This document shows, piece after piece, positions 38,101 to 48,370 of a stretch of DNA of 64,000 nucleotides. Each line of letters opens with the position of its first letter. Position 1 is the stretch's first letter. The position numbers and the translations under genes were made by a program. The stretch is from Liolophura sinensis (taxonomy: Eukaryota; Mollusca; Polyplacophora; Chitonida; Chitonidae). The stretch covers positions 4,898,001 through 4,962,000 of the forward strand of contig NC_088304.1 in the NCBI RefSeq assembly GCF_032854445.1, read 5' to 3'. The notes beneath the pieces are model-generated. The model had not been told where the DNA came from. It was given only the letters and a program-made list of their open reading frames with translations, and did no database searches.

Positions 38101-41100
38101 AAAAGAAAAAATGGAATAAAAATATTAAAGACCATATTTGGAAATAAGTTTTCAAGCTGTTTCATCTGATTTAGGCATCATTTTTTTATATTCTCATTTA
38201 ACAAGTTTTACTCTTTCTGTTGTTCAGATGGCATTACGAGTGGTCTTATGAATTAACAAGTTGTTCTCGATCCATTGTTCAGATGGCATTACAGATGATC
38301 AGACATTTCAGTTCCATTATCTTTCTATTGTTCCGGTGACGTTATAGGTGGTCTTTAAAGTTCACAAGTCTTGTTCTTTCTGTTGTTCAGGTGGCTTTAA
38401 TGATGGTCAGCAGATTTTAGAAAGTTTTTCGCTTTCTGTTGTTCAGGTGGCTTTACTGGTGGTGTGAAGATTTTAACAAGTCTCTTTTTTTGTTGTTAAG
38501 GTGGCATTACCAGTGGTCTGGAGATTTTAACAAGTCTCTTTCTTTTTGTTGTTCAGGTGGCATTACGAGTGGTCTGGAGATTTTAACAAGTCTCTTTCTT
38601 TTTGTTGTTCATGTGGCATTATCAGTGGTCTGGAGATTTTAACAAGTCTCTTTCCTTTTGTTGTTCACATGGCATTACCAGTGGTCTGGAGATTTTAACA
38701 AGTCTCTTTCTTTTTGTTGTTCATGTGGCATTATCAGTGGTCTGGAGATTTTAACAAGTCTCTTTCCTTTTGTTGTTCACATGGCATTACCAGTGGTCTG
38801 GAGATTTTAACAAGTCTCTTTCTTTTTGTTGTTCATGTGGCATTACCAGTGGTCTGGAGATTTAAACAGGTCTCTTTTTTTTGTTGTTCAGGTGGCACTA
38901 CCAGTGGTCTGGAGATTTTAACAAGTCTCTTTTTTTTTTTGTTCAGGTGGCACTACCAGTGGTCTGGAGATTTTAACAAGTCTCTTTCTTTTTGTGGTTC
39001 AGGTGGCATTACCAGTGGTCTGGAGATTTTAACAAGTCTCTTTTTTTTTGTTGTTCATGTGGCATTACCAGTGGTCTGGAGATTTTAACAAGTCTCTTTC
39101 TTTTTGTGGTTCAGGTGGCATTACCGGTGGTCTGGAGATTTGTATCACCTTCCCCACAGAATATGTGAAAACACAGTTACAACTTGACGAGCGGTCAGGA
39201 GTGGAGAAGAGGTTTAAGGGGCCAATCAACTGTGTTCAGGTGACAGTACGGGAGTATGGAGTGCTGGGCTTGTACAGGGGCCTCAGTGTTCTGCTCTATG
39301 GATCCATTCCAAAGTCGGCTGTGAGGTATGTAAATAATTGTTATAAGTTATGTACATGTGAAATGTCAAGATTGCCATCACTGATAAATATGCTGTGGGG
39401 TTTGCAAATAATTGTTATAACTTATGTACAGGTGAAATGTCAAAATTGCCAGCACTGATAAGTATGCTGTGAAGTTTGCAAATAATTATTATAACTTATG
39501 TACAGGTGAAATGTCAAGATTTCCATCACTGATAAAAGTGATGTTTCATTCAGTTAAATATCACTTTTGTTATTACATTTTGATATTTTTTGTTTTTCCC
39601 AAATTGGGAACAAAAAGTTGTTTGACTTGAGCTGTGTACAATGGAACCTTTATTGAAAGGTTTCATTTGAAAAGCAAATTCAGCCTTTGTATCATGAAAG
39701 AACATGTGGTCAGTTATTGAAAAATATGTTTTTAAACATAAATTCAAGTCAGATTGAGGTTTTATATTTTTAAAAAATATATATTTTACATTTACAACTG
39801 CACAATCATGTCCTTTTGTGCCATGATACTTGATTAGGTACTGTTTATAATGTATACACATCATGACCAGCTCATCATGTGCCATGATATTTGATTAGGT
39901 ACTATTTATAATGTATACACATCATGACCAGCTCATCATGGGCCATTATATTTGATTAGGTACTATTTATAATGTATACACATCATGACCAGCTCATCAT
40001 GTGCCATGATACTTGATTAGGTACTATTTATAATGTATACACATCATGACCAGCTCATCATGCGCCATGATATTTGATTAGGTACTATTTATAATGTATA
40101 CACATCATGACCAGCTCATCATGTGCCATGATACTTGATTAGGTACTATTTATAATGTATACACATCATGACCAGCTCATCATGTGCCATGATATTTGAT
40201 TAGGTACTGTTTATAATGTATACACATCATGACCAGCTCATCATGTGCCATGATATTTGATTAGGTACTATTTATAATGTATACACATCATGACCAGCTC
40301 ATCATGTGCCATGGAAGTTTATTTACTTACTACGAAAATTGTCAGCCAGAAGATCAAATATTATTTTTGCACTTTGTCACAAAAGCTTCACTGGAGACCA
40401 ATATTCTGATGATTCATGTACTAATTGTTTTTAGATGCTGGCAATTATTGTATATCTTGTCCCTTGTTAAATTTCACGACTAGACATATGTACCTATTGG
40501 TTCTGTGCTGGCAAGGTGTATACAGCCCTAAGTCTACGTGTACATGTATTCTTTATATAACAGACCTGAAATCCAAGCTTATTTATAGATTGTTATGTAC
40601 AAAATATCCATATTAATTAATCAAAGCTTAAGCAAAGAGTTTGGTTTTTTTTTTTTTTTTTGCGTGGTCAGATTGGCAGATGTGCACATTTTCATGGGGT
40701 TTTTTTGGTGTGTGTGTATTATTTAACAGATTTGGTGCTTTTGAAGAGCTTAAAAAACGAAACCTGTCAGAAGATGGAACTTTGTCATCATCAAAAAAAT
40801 TGCTGTGTGGTTTAGGTAAGTGTGAGGCCGAAGGTAAAGAAGGGCCAATAAAGGACCATATTCTTAATTTGGGCAATCATTTGGGTTTCTTAACATGGGC
40901 TGAAATATATAAAATTGGATAAATGTGTAAATTATTAAGGAGGAATTAATAATTCACTTTATTATTAACGCAATTTCCATTATCCATTCAGTCAAAATGA
41001 ACATATTTAAACTTGTCTCATCTGACTTTTTTTGCCCTCAGGTGTGAAGTGTTACATTTTAATCGTGGAAATTACAAGCTTAAATCCATCCATTCCTGCT

Positions 41101-44076
41101 TTCCTGTAACGATAAATGATAAAAAGGCAAATGTTATTAAAGTATATAATACATGATTACAAAATGACATAACTTTTACAATGTTTTTTTTTTGCTTGAC
41201 AGGTGCTGGAGTTAGCGAGGCAATATTAGTGGTCACGCCCATGGAGACGGTTAAAGTCAAATTCATTCACGACCAGACATCAGCCAATCCAAAATTCAGA
41301 GGGTTCTTCCATGGTGTGCGGGAAATTGTAAGGCAGCAAGGTCAGTTATGCCTGCTACAATATACCGCATTTCAACTGAATTTGCATTTTGGTTTTAAAA
41401 ATGCATTTTCTGAAGCACTTAAAGGCTTTAAAATTGTGATTTTGATGCCAAGGATTACATTTTTCTGATGGGAAATTAATCAAACGTCACAAAAAACTCA
41501 TATGTGATCCTGCAAGGTGTATGAATCAATCAGAAGCAAAATGTGTCACTTGCGAAATGCTAAACTTTAGCTGAAATACAGTAGATGAGGCTGAAAGAAC
41601 AGCCTCCATCTTGTATGCTTGTAGACAAGCTACAAGCAAACTGCTAGCAAGCCACTAGCCAGCTACTAGCCTTGGAGCGTGGAACACTGATAGAATTTCC
41701 GAGTTGGTTTCTCACCATAATTTTAATTAATGTCTTTCTGCGTGTTTCAAGTGAATTTAGTGTAAAGTTGTGAGGCACAAATTGTAATTGCAGTATGGCA
41801 TGAAGGACATTATGTAGAACAGATACATTTAGGCCAACAATGATGATTCACCATACTCGGAATTTCAGACAATTTTCTTGACACAATTATAAAGTTCAAT
41901 TAATGTACATTGTATAAAGAATATACCTGTATATGTTTATAAGTTCATAAGCATTACAAGCTTGCTCATTCTGCTATATCAAAGGCTTATTAAAACTATA
42001 TATTTGAATTTTTTTAATGACATCACTCTTTTTTTTTGTTATTAATTTATCTTTTGTTCTGTTGCAGGATTCAAGGGGACATATCAGGGACTGACGCCAA
42101 CTATATTAAAGCAGGGTTCTAACCAAGCTATTCGTTTCTTTGTGGTGGAGTCGCTCAAAGATTTGTATCGTGGAGATGATATGAAGAAATCGATTCCAAC
42201 ACCTGTGGTTGGTTGTTTTGGTGCTATTGCTGGGGCTGCCTCTGTCTTTGGTAATACTCCCATAGATGTCATCAAAACTAGAATGCAGGTTTGTACAATT
42301 TTGTAAATTTGTAGCATGTCTTAAAACAAAAATTTCTAATACAAAAAAGAAAAGGACTTATAAGATTTACCAAAATTCTTGTTCCATAAAGGCGATAGTA
42401 AAACACATGTTCATCTATGCTTCAATAAGCAAGCTGGTTTTGAGCTCTGGCTGGTTTGCCTATACATCATGTTTAAGGCCAGGAGAATAATCGGGTACTT
42501 GACGAAGGGCATTGCCACTGCTTCAGGGGCCTATTGGTTAGAGCGTCCACATTGAAGTTGGGAGACATGGGATCCAACCCGGCGTCCAGTCATACCAAAG
42601 ATTTAAACAGGGGTATTTGTTAATGCCTCGCTTGGCGCTCGACACTGAGAGGTTGGAGCAAGGAAACGGGACTGGTTTGCCCGGTGTCAGTATAATGTGA
42701 CTGGGTAGGGGGTCAGGTCTGGTGTCTTTGTGGTTCATGTGCTTGTAGTTTTATTTATTTATCTACATTGTTGTTTATTTATTTATTTATTTATTTATTT
42801 GCTTGATTGGTGTTTTACGCTGTACTCAAGAATATTTCACTTATACAACGACGGCTAGCATTATGGTGAGAGGAAATCAGGTAGAGCCCAGGGGAAACCT
42901 ACGGCCATCCGCAGGTTGCTTGTGGTTTTACGTCAAGTGACATTTCTAATCAACAGATTTGTCATAAAATATGCACAACAGGAAAGCTTTGTGAAGTGTG
43001 TTGTAACAGGCAACACTGTCAGTATTCCTAACAATCTGCATAGGCGTTCTGGAGAAAGTTTGAGGAAAATATGCCAGAACATCAAATTTATTTATCATAT
43101 CCATTTGATTGGTGTTTTACGCCGTACACAAGAAAATTTCATTTAAATGACGACAACCAGCATTATGGTGTGAGGAAACTGGTAGAGCCTGAGGGAAAAA
43201 CACAACCATTAAATATACCTGAAGCAAAGAACTAACTAAGCTAATGTAACGCTGTTTTGGATTCAGGGTTTAGAGGCCTCCAAGTACAAGAACACCTTAG
43301 ACTGCGCTGTACAAATCATGAAGCACGAGGGCCCAAGAGCGTAAGTATTTGTCCAGCAGTCAAACGTAAAACATTTTGCAGTCAGTCCAGTGTACAGGCA
43401 TGTTGTTTTTTTAAACCAGTCTTGTTTAATATATCAGCTTGGGTTTCCACTGTCATCAGAGATTAGCTATTGCTTACACAGTTCATAAAGGACTTTGAAA
43501 ACTGAGAGAGGCCTGGAAAAGCATGACGCTGTGCCTGAAAAGGCCTTGAAATTAAGAACCAGCTTTTCACAGGTACACTGGGCTGATCTATAGACAGACT
43601 ATCAAGTACACAAACGCTTAGATCCTCAATTTTCTTTGTCTTTTCAGAATGACTTTTTCTGAAAGTTTTTTCAGATTGACATGTTGTAGTAAGTGTAATA
43701 AAAATACACATGTATGCCTAGTTGTTAGATTTCCTCTCCGATTGAAGTGGAGCAGGGACAGGGTGCCTCAAAGGCGCATGAATTCCTTAAGAAGCATTAG
43801 AACTTGACACTTAACATCACTTTCTGTGTTGGAACGTACATTTAAATGGTGCAAGGAAAAAAAAAATATCAATCAAAAGTTGTGATCCATATAGAAGCTC
43901 TGTGATGTTGTCAAAGACATATGACATGTTGCAATTTTTTGGTCATTTCTGTGTGTTTCAGGTTCTACAAGGGCACAGTTCCCCGTTTGAGTCGAGTCTG
44001 TTTAGATGTTGCCATAACGTTCATGATTTATGAACAATTTATGCAACTTTTCAACAAAGTATGGCCAACAGATTAG
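26177..44076 (+). CDS. SLC25A1: Mitochondrial tricarboxylate (citrate) carrier
   Basis: Seven exons: 26177-26309, 39115-39325, 40730-40815, 41203-41340, 42068-42288, 43267-43340, 43962-44076 (TAG). All are GT-AG and in frame, total 325 aa (human about 311). The first 40 residues are Ser/Thr/Phe-rich and variable, as for a short mitochondrial presequence; homology starts at [10 protein letters not shown]. The three mitochondrial-carrier signatures PX[DE]XX[KR] are present: PTEYVK at 58-63, PMETVK at 156-161 and PIDVIK at 254-259. Strongly conserved citrate-carrier blocks include [41 protein letters not shown] and [11 protein letters not shown]. The family exports citrate from the matrix in exchange for malate, feeding cytosolic acetyl-CoA. 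The ATG has A at -3. The first intron is 12.8 kb and repeat-filled, and exon 2 is flanked on both sides by tandem copies of its own boundaries. Confidence 0.96.
27160..28500. repeat. Minisatellite, 28-bp unit, about 45 copies
   Basis: Unit CACCATTCATATGGCCCACC plus CTAACATT, with variants grouped into higher-order blocks, in SLC25A1 intron 1. Open frames of 90-108 codons here only mirror the repeat. Confidence 0.93.
28500..28975. repeat. Degenerate minisatellite, about 29-bp unit
   Basis: Continues the previous array with a different core (CCACTTAATTCCCCAGTCTC). It looks like an older or diverged relative. Confidence 0.8.
29456..29506. repeat. Duplicated small hairpin
   Basis: ATAGTCATAACATGACTAT occurs twice. 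Each copy is an 8-bp perfect stem with a 3-nt loop. Confidence 0.8.
30546..30752. mobile_element. MITE family 1
   Basis: ACCCTAATCCCTCAACTTTT start and AATCACCTTGCAAACATGG end, same orientation as the 6.6-kb copy. Confidence 0.65.
31349..31555. mobile_element. MITE family 2 (AATGACC ends, TA flanks)
   Basis: About 207 bp with inverted ends AATGACCTAAA and GGTCATT, flanked on both sides by TA. The interior resembles the copies at 35376 and 58504. Confidence 0.7.
31796..31915 (-). mobile_element. SINE family C (tRNA-like), reverse
   Basis: The minus strand reads AGCTTAGTGGTAGAAGCATG and, 38 nt on, GCTGGTTCAAATCCCC. This is the best preserved of the three C copies. Confidence 0.7.
32040..32140 (-). 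mobile_element. SINE family C (tRNA-like), reverse, decayed
   Basis: Repeats GGGATTTGAACCAGCGATCT and the AGATAGATAGCGC segment of the copy 125 nt to its left, with a deletion in the A-box half. Confidence 0.6.
33015..33170. repeat. Twofold tandem repeat
   Basis: GATTCAACAGGTAAC through AATGGTACCAG occurs twice, the second copy slightly shorter, in SLC25A1 intron 1. Confidence 0.75.
34052..34333 (+). mobile_element. SINE family A, full length
   Basis: GGGGCCTCCGTGGCTCAGTC head, GAGTTCAAGTCCAGCTCATG, the core and a 6-unit AAAT tail. The best intact copy; a decayed 3' piece follows to about 34400. Confidence 0.95.
35125..35300 (-). mobile_element. SINE family B, reverse, internal part
   Basis: CCACCCAGTCACATTATACT and GGGCCAACCAGTCCTGTTTT match other B copies in reverse. 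Confidence 0.75.
35376..35573. mobile_element. MITE family 2
   Basis: Inverted AATGACTC..GGTCATT ends and a shared interior (CCAAGCATACTTGAAAACAC, TTAATCATGGATGAAATCTT). Confidence 0.65.
36722..37100 (-). mobile_element. Fold-back MITE family 3, reverse copy
   Basis: The minus strand shares GGTGGTCTGTA, ATCAGTGATG, CCATATTTTTT, TTCAAGGTC and CTGACATATACTTCA-type blocks in order with 13832-14150. Confidence 0.65.
37370..37690 (+). repeat. Older block of SLC25A1 exon 2 boundary copies, about 55-bp unit
   Basis: About six copies resembling TTCAC/GAGGCATTACCAGGGG and GAGTTAACAAGT. The core GGCATTACCAGGGGCCTGAG resembles the first 25 nt of exon 2, so this appears to be a diverged sister of the array at 38216-39114. 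Confidence 0.75.
38216..39114 (+). repeat. Tandem copies of the SLC25A1 exon 2 3' splice site, 56-bp unit
   Basis: About 16 copies of a unit made of TTGTTGTTCAG, then GTGGCATTACCAGTGGTCTG GAGATTT and an intron-like TTAACAAGTCTCTTTC tract. The first 27 nt of real exon 2 at 39115 match the unit with one change. Several copies lost the acceptor AG (CAT or CAC instead of CAG). The array runs directly into the functional exon. Confidence 0.93.
39318..39540 (+). repeat. Tandem copies of the SLC25A1 exon 2 5' splice site, 74-bp unit
   Basis: Three copies start at 39318, 39392 and 39466. The first starts with the last 8 exon nt and donor (GCTGTGAG|GTATGTAAATAA). The others read GCTGTGGG|GTTTGCAAATAA and GCTGTGAA|GTTTGCAAATAA, so the donors are weakened. 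Confidence 0.85.
39838..40312. repeat. Minisatellite, 61-bp unit, about 8 copies
   Basis: Highly uniform copies with CATGACCAGCTCATCATGTG and TTGATTAGGTACTATTTATA, in SLC25A1 intron 2. Confidence 0.95.
42522..42735 (+). mobile_element. SINE family B, 5' part with tRNA-like head
   Basis: TTGGTTAGAGCGTCCACATT (A-box-like) and GGGATCCAACCC (B-box-like) lead into ACTGAGAGGTTGGAGCAAGG and GTGTCAGTATAATGTGACTG. It shows that family B is also tRNA-derived. In SLC25A1 intron 5. Confidence 0.8.
42768..42920 (-). mobile_element. SINE family A, 3' part, reverse
   Basis: TTTATTTA tail, GATTGGTGTTTTACGCTGTA, then CAAGAATATTTCACTTATAC and the core. In SLC25A1 intron 5. Confidence 0.9.
43087..43210 (-). 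mobile_element. SINE family A, 3' part, reverse
   Basis: GATTGGTGTTTTACGCCGTA and the following core, more decayed. In SLC25A1 intron 5, about 60 nt from exon 6. Confidence 0.85.
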
Positions 44077-44390
44077 AGTGTGCTTAGCATTTAGTTAGGA
44101 AAAATTTACACATACACCTTAAGTGATATTCACACAACTTTTCAGTTTGTTGTAAAAGTGATGTAAATCACCAATAATTAATGCAAATTTTCATAGCAAG
44201 TTGATGTAGTAAATAACACAACTTTACACAATGTTTCACCAACAGATCACTCTTCTGTACTACAGTTTGTACTGCAGAGTGAGTAGTTGGCAAAAAATTT
44301 CATGAATTTAAAAGTGATATGCTGTAATAAGATGGGTTGTAATGAGGTAATGATTTAATGTTTAACATTTAGACAACACAAGGAGTTATA

Positions 44391-44401
44391 AATAAAATAA
44401 A
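44391..44401 (+). terminator. Candidate SLC25A1 polyadenylation signals
   Basis: Two overlapping AATAAA hexamers lie about 315 nt after the stop codon, a reasonable 3'UTR length. Use is not shown. Confidence 0.5.
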
Positions 44402-45076
44402 GTATGCTCACAACATTCATGTTGCGGGGTGGTTGTCACCCTGGAGCTGCACTAGATGTTTGAGGTGCAGTGAAGTGCACTCATTGAACATGGGCCAATT
44501 TTCATTGTTTTGCAATATCGTTTCTAGAAATATAAAGGTATTTATCACTATTTTGTAATGTTCCAAGGGCTTGCTGGTGCAGTGCATTTGTAAACTTTTT
44601 CTAAAAGAACAAGAAAAGTGTGTTAATGAAAGGCAGTGAAAAGATTTAGTTTTGTGTGAAAATGGTAAATGCATTCTTTGTATTCAGCATTCATCTCTTG
44701 TGTATCATATCAGCAAATGCTTTAACTCAGATTTATTCTGTTTTTCATGGAAGCATTATTTATGTTATTTTTAATGTGTCTTTGTTTTTGGTTATCTCCC
44801 TTTTTTTCACGACACAGAGATACTTCAATATATGGCTTCCAAGATGGAGCTTCACACTTTCCACATTTAAGTCTTGTATTTACAAAGAATATGTAAGGCT
44901 ATTCGAGATATAAATATTCATTATTTTGATATAAAGGGCAACACTGAATTTAAGACCAACAATCGTTGTTGTGCCTTCATTTGTTTGATTTTAGTGTCTC
45001 GAATAGTATTAAAATTGCTGCCAGCGAAATTGATCATACTTTGCCAGGGGAGATAATCTAGTGTGACATATATTTT

Positions 45077-45082
<6 letters not shown>

Positions 45083-45135
<53 letters not shown>
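45083..45135. repeat. TA dinucleotide microsatellite
   Basis: More than 25 uninterrupted TA units, downstream of SLC25A1. Confidence 0.97.
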
Positions 45136-45138
<3 letters not shown>

Positions 45139-45949
45139 CTGAAGTCAAGTTTCTCAAAAATAAACTTCAGTGGCACAAGAAGGATTATAGAAATGGGTCC
45201 ATTAGTATTGTAGTTGTCACAGACTTGCTTACCATTCCAGTATATTCAGGCTCTTGAAGCATGTCTAATTTTATAGTGACAAAAGCCACTGCTTATTCAC
45301 CTGTTGAAAAATGTTTCGCAGAGAAATAGTGCTTTGGCTTCAGATATGTTTTATCTACTGGTACCAAACAAAAGTCATCTTTTTGTCCAGTAAAAGCCAG
45401 TGATATTTATTTGTAATGCTATAGCACTATGGTGTTCGTTTTGCATGTATTATCAACATTAGTTTTGGTGCTGACTTAGTGGCTTATGCAAGGTTTCATA
45501 ATCACAGTTGTTAAAAGTTTACGGTGTTGAAATGATGTTTAAAGTTGATGTTTTCAATGTATGCAGTGTCAGTTTGTTTGTCCCATAGTTTTGTGGCAGT
45601 GTATTGTTTTCTTTTATTTTGAATTCTGCTTTGTATCAGCCTGACACGAGAGCCAAATGCTCAGCTGTCTGCCTCCTGCCTCTCAAATCTCATCACGTGT
45701 ATGCTAAAATTTTTGCTGCATTTTTCAACTCGCAGCAGTGTCTCATTTTTGCCTTTTAAATATTTCTGGCCAGATGAGAGAAACACACCGTTTGTGGTGG
45801 ATTCAGCTCAGCCAGAGGTTTAATGAGACCAATAAGGATATGTAAATATATCATGTGACTTGTCAGTGTTCACCATTATGTCTGATGGGTCACATAAGCG
45901 ATCACATGATTAGCAGCATGTCAGCCAAATGCTCACAATGTACACTTAA

Positions 45950-46905
45950 TCTTTCTACCAAGGCAATGACCTTGAGGGTCTATAGTCCTACTTGTCTGCT
46001 GAGGCATAGACCTTGTGGAGTTTATTTCTCTACCTGTCTACTGAGTTATCGGCCATGTCGTGTCTATAGTAATACCTTTATAGTGAGGCAATGGCAATGG
46101 GGTCTTTAGCTGTTCCTATCTACTGAGGCACTGACCCTGCGGGGTCTATAGTAATACCTCTCTACTAAAGCTACAGCCTTGTAGGGTATATAGTGCTACC
46201 TTTCTGCTGTGGCAACAACCTTGTGGGGTCTGTAGCTGTTTCTTTCTACTGAAACCCCGACCCTACAGGGTCTATAGTAATACCTTTCTATCGAGGCATC
46301 GACATTGTGGGGTTTATATCTTTACCTTTCTATTAAAGTACCAACCTTGTGAGGTCTGTAGCTCAAAATTTGTACTAAAGGAACAAGTGTGGAATGAACA
46401 TTGAAGTGTCTGTAGTTTTACCTGTCTACTGAGGCAACAGACAGACTGGTGGGCTCTATAGCTCAGCATTTCTAGTGTGGCGTCAGCAGTGAAGTGTCTG
46501 TAGTTTTACCTGTCTACTGAGGCAACAGACAGACTGGTGGGCTCTATAGCTCAGCATTTCTAGTGTGGCGTCAGCAGTGAAGTGTCTGTAGTTCTACCTG
46601 TCTACCGAGGCAACAGACAGACTGGTGGAGTCTATAGCTCAGCATTTCTAGTGTGGCGTCAGCAGTGAAGTGTCTGTAGTTCTACCTGTCTACCGAGGCA
46701 ACAGACAGACTGGTGGGGTCTATAGCTCAACATGTCTAGTGTGGCGTCAGCAGTGAAGTGTCTGTAGTTCTACCTGTCTACCGAGGCAACAGACAGACTA
46801 GTGGGGTCTATAGCTCAGCATGTCTAGTGTGGCGTCAGCAGTGAAGTGTCTGTAGTTCTACCTGTCTACTGAGGTAACAGACAGGCTGGTGGGGTCTCAG
46901 CATTT
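45950..46905. repeat. Degenerate array grading into an 88-bp minisatellite
   Basis: The left half is a degenerate array around TCTACTGAGGCA and GGGGTCTATAG. From about 46408 it becomes a regular 88-bp unit (about 5.6 copies) with GTCTGTAGTTCTACCTGTCT and GTGTGGCGTCAGCAGTGAAG. Confidence 0.9.
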
Positions 46906-48006
46906 GGTTCTTGAAACTAACTAGCTTTATACTAACCTGCTTATTTATGTAATGGACCAAATTGTCATTTTGTGGGGAGAAGGCCATGTTACTGATTATA
47001 TTGTGCAAGTTAAAGGCATATATAGAACATTTATTTCTTTTCTGATTACAGAATGGTTTTTCTGTTAATTTATGTTTTTCTTTGATGCGAAATTATATTT
47101 ATCAAGAGATTTGTTTCGTATTAGTTTGGTCAGTAGATGTAAAAGATAAATATCTCTTGTAAATGTGTTCATATGTATGTCAGCACAGTTCTGGTTTTTG
47201 AGAAGTGTGTTCCTTTCTTTTTTCAGAACTGATCATAGTGTGAGAAGTGAGTTCATTTCTTTATTGTGAATTGTTTATGTTATAAAAAGTGTGTGCATTT
47301 TTTGTTTATGAACTGTTCATGACACAGCAGAATGTTCATTAATTTGTTCTAAACTGTATAGGTTGCAGAAGCGTGTTTAGTTCTTTGTTTCGAACTGTTC
47401 ATGTTACAGAAGTGCATGTGTTCATTTCTGTGCTCTGAACTGTTCATGTTATACAAGTGTGTTCATTTATTTATTCTGAACTGTTCGTGCTATAGAAGTG
47501 TGTTCATTTCTTTGTCCAGAACCCTCTAATTCAGCGGATGAATGCCTAATATAAGAGGTACTGACACGATACAGTTTCTGCATCCACTCACTTAATATAA
47601 ACCATGTAACTAATAATATTTGTACCACAACCTGCGTGATTCTGCATCTTATGGGGAAAGCCGGAATAATCCCAAACATGAAAAAAAAAAATCCCTTGAA
47701 AAAAGGCACTCCCTAAACCTGAAGATCTGTACACTGTATAATACCTGAGTGATATTTATACATGTATAGGTTGTAGATTTATGTGGGTTAGTGCGTCTAT
47801 AGCTTGAAAACAAAATTAAATTGCCCTTGTGTATTTCTAAAAAGAAAAATTCTAGAGAAAATTTCAAAATCCTTGTGTGATAATTTATCCATGTGTTTCA
47901 TAAACTGAGCTACTACGCAAAGTTTGCTTGGTTTTAGATAGAAAAAGTTCAATATTCTAGTCAGCATAAACAAGTCTCTTAATAACAGACAGTACTGCCG
48001 GAAATA

Positions 48007-48370
48007 TTGGACAATGCTGGTGCGAGTAATGGACAGTGCTGGTGCAAATGATGGACAGAAGATGTGAATAATGGACAGTACTGGTTGAATGATGGACAGA
48101 GCTGGTGCGAACAGTGGACAGAAGATGTGAATAATGGACAGAGCTGGTGCAAATGATGGACAGAAGATGTGAATAACAGACAGTACTGGTTGAATGATGG
48201 ACAGAGCTGGTGCGAACAATGGACAGAGCTGGTGCGAACAATGGACAGAAGATGTGAATAATGGACAGAGCTGGTGCAAATGATGGACAGAAGATGTGAA
48301 TAACGGACAGTACTGGTTGAATGATGGACAGAGCTGGTGTGAACAATAGACAGTGCTGGTGTGAATAATA
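48007..48370. repeat. Minisatellite of about 20-bp monomers in a higher-order pattern
   Basis: Monomers of the type ATGGACAGAGCTGGTGCGAA, ATGGACAGAAGATGTGAATA and ATGGACAGTACTGGTTGAAT alternate in a repeating order. Long minus-strand open frames here only mirror the repeat. Confidence 0.9.

Noticed and set aside
38439-39088. Plus-strand frames with repeated [13 protein letters not shown]
   Set aside because: They are the 56-bp exon-boundary repeat read through its intron-like part.
44656-44913. 85-codon hydrophobic plus-strand frame with ATG
   Set aside because: It is AT-rich and Phe/Ile-rich by composition, lies just after the SLC25A1 3' end, and has no homology recognised.
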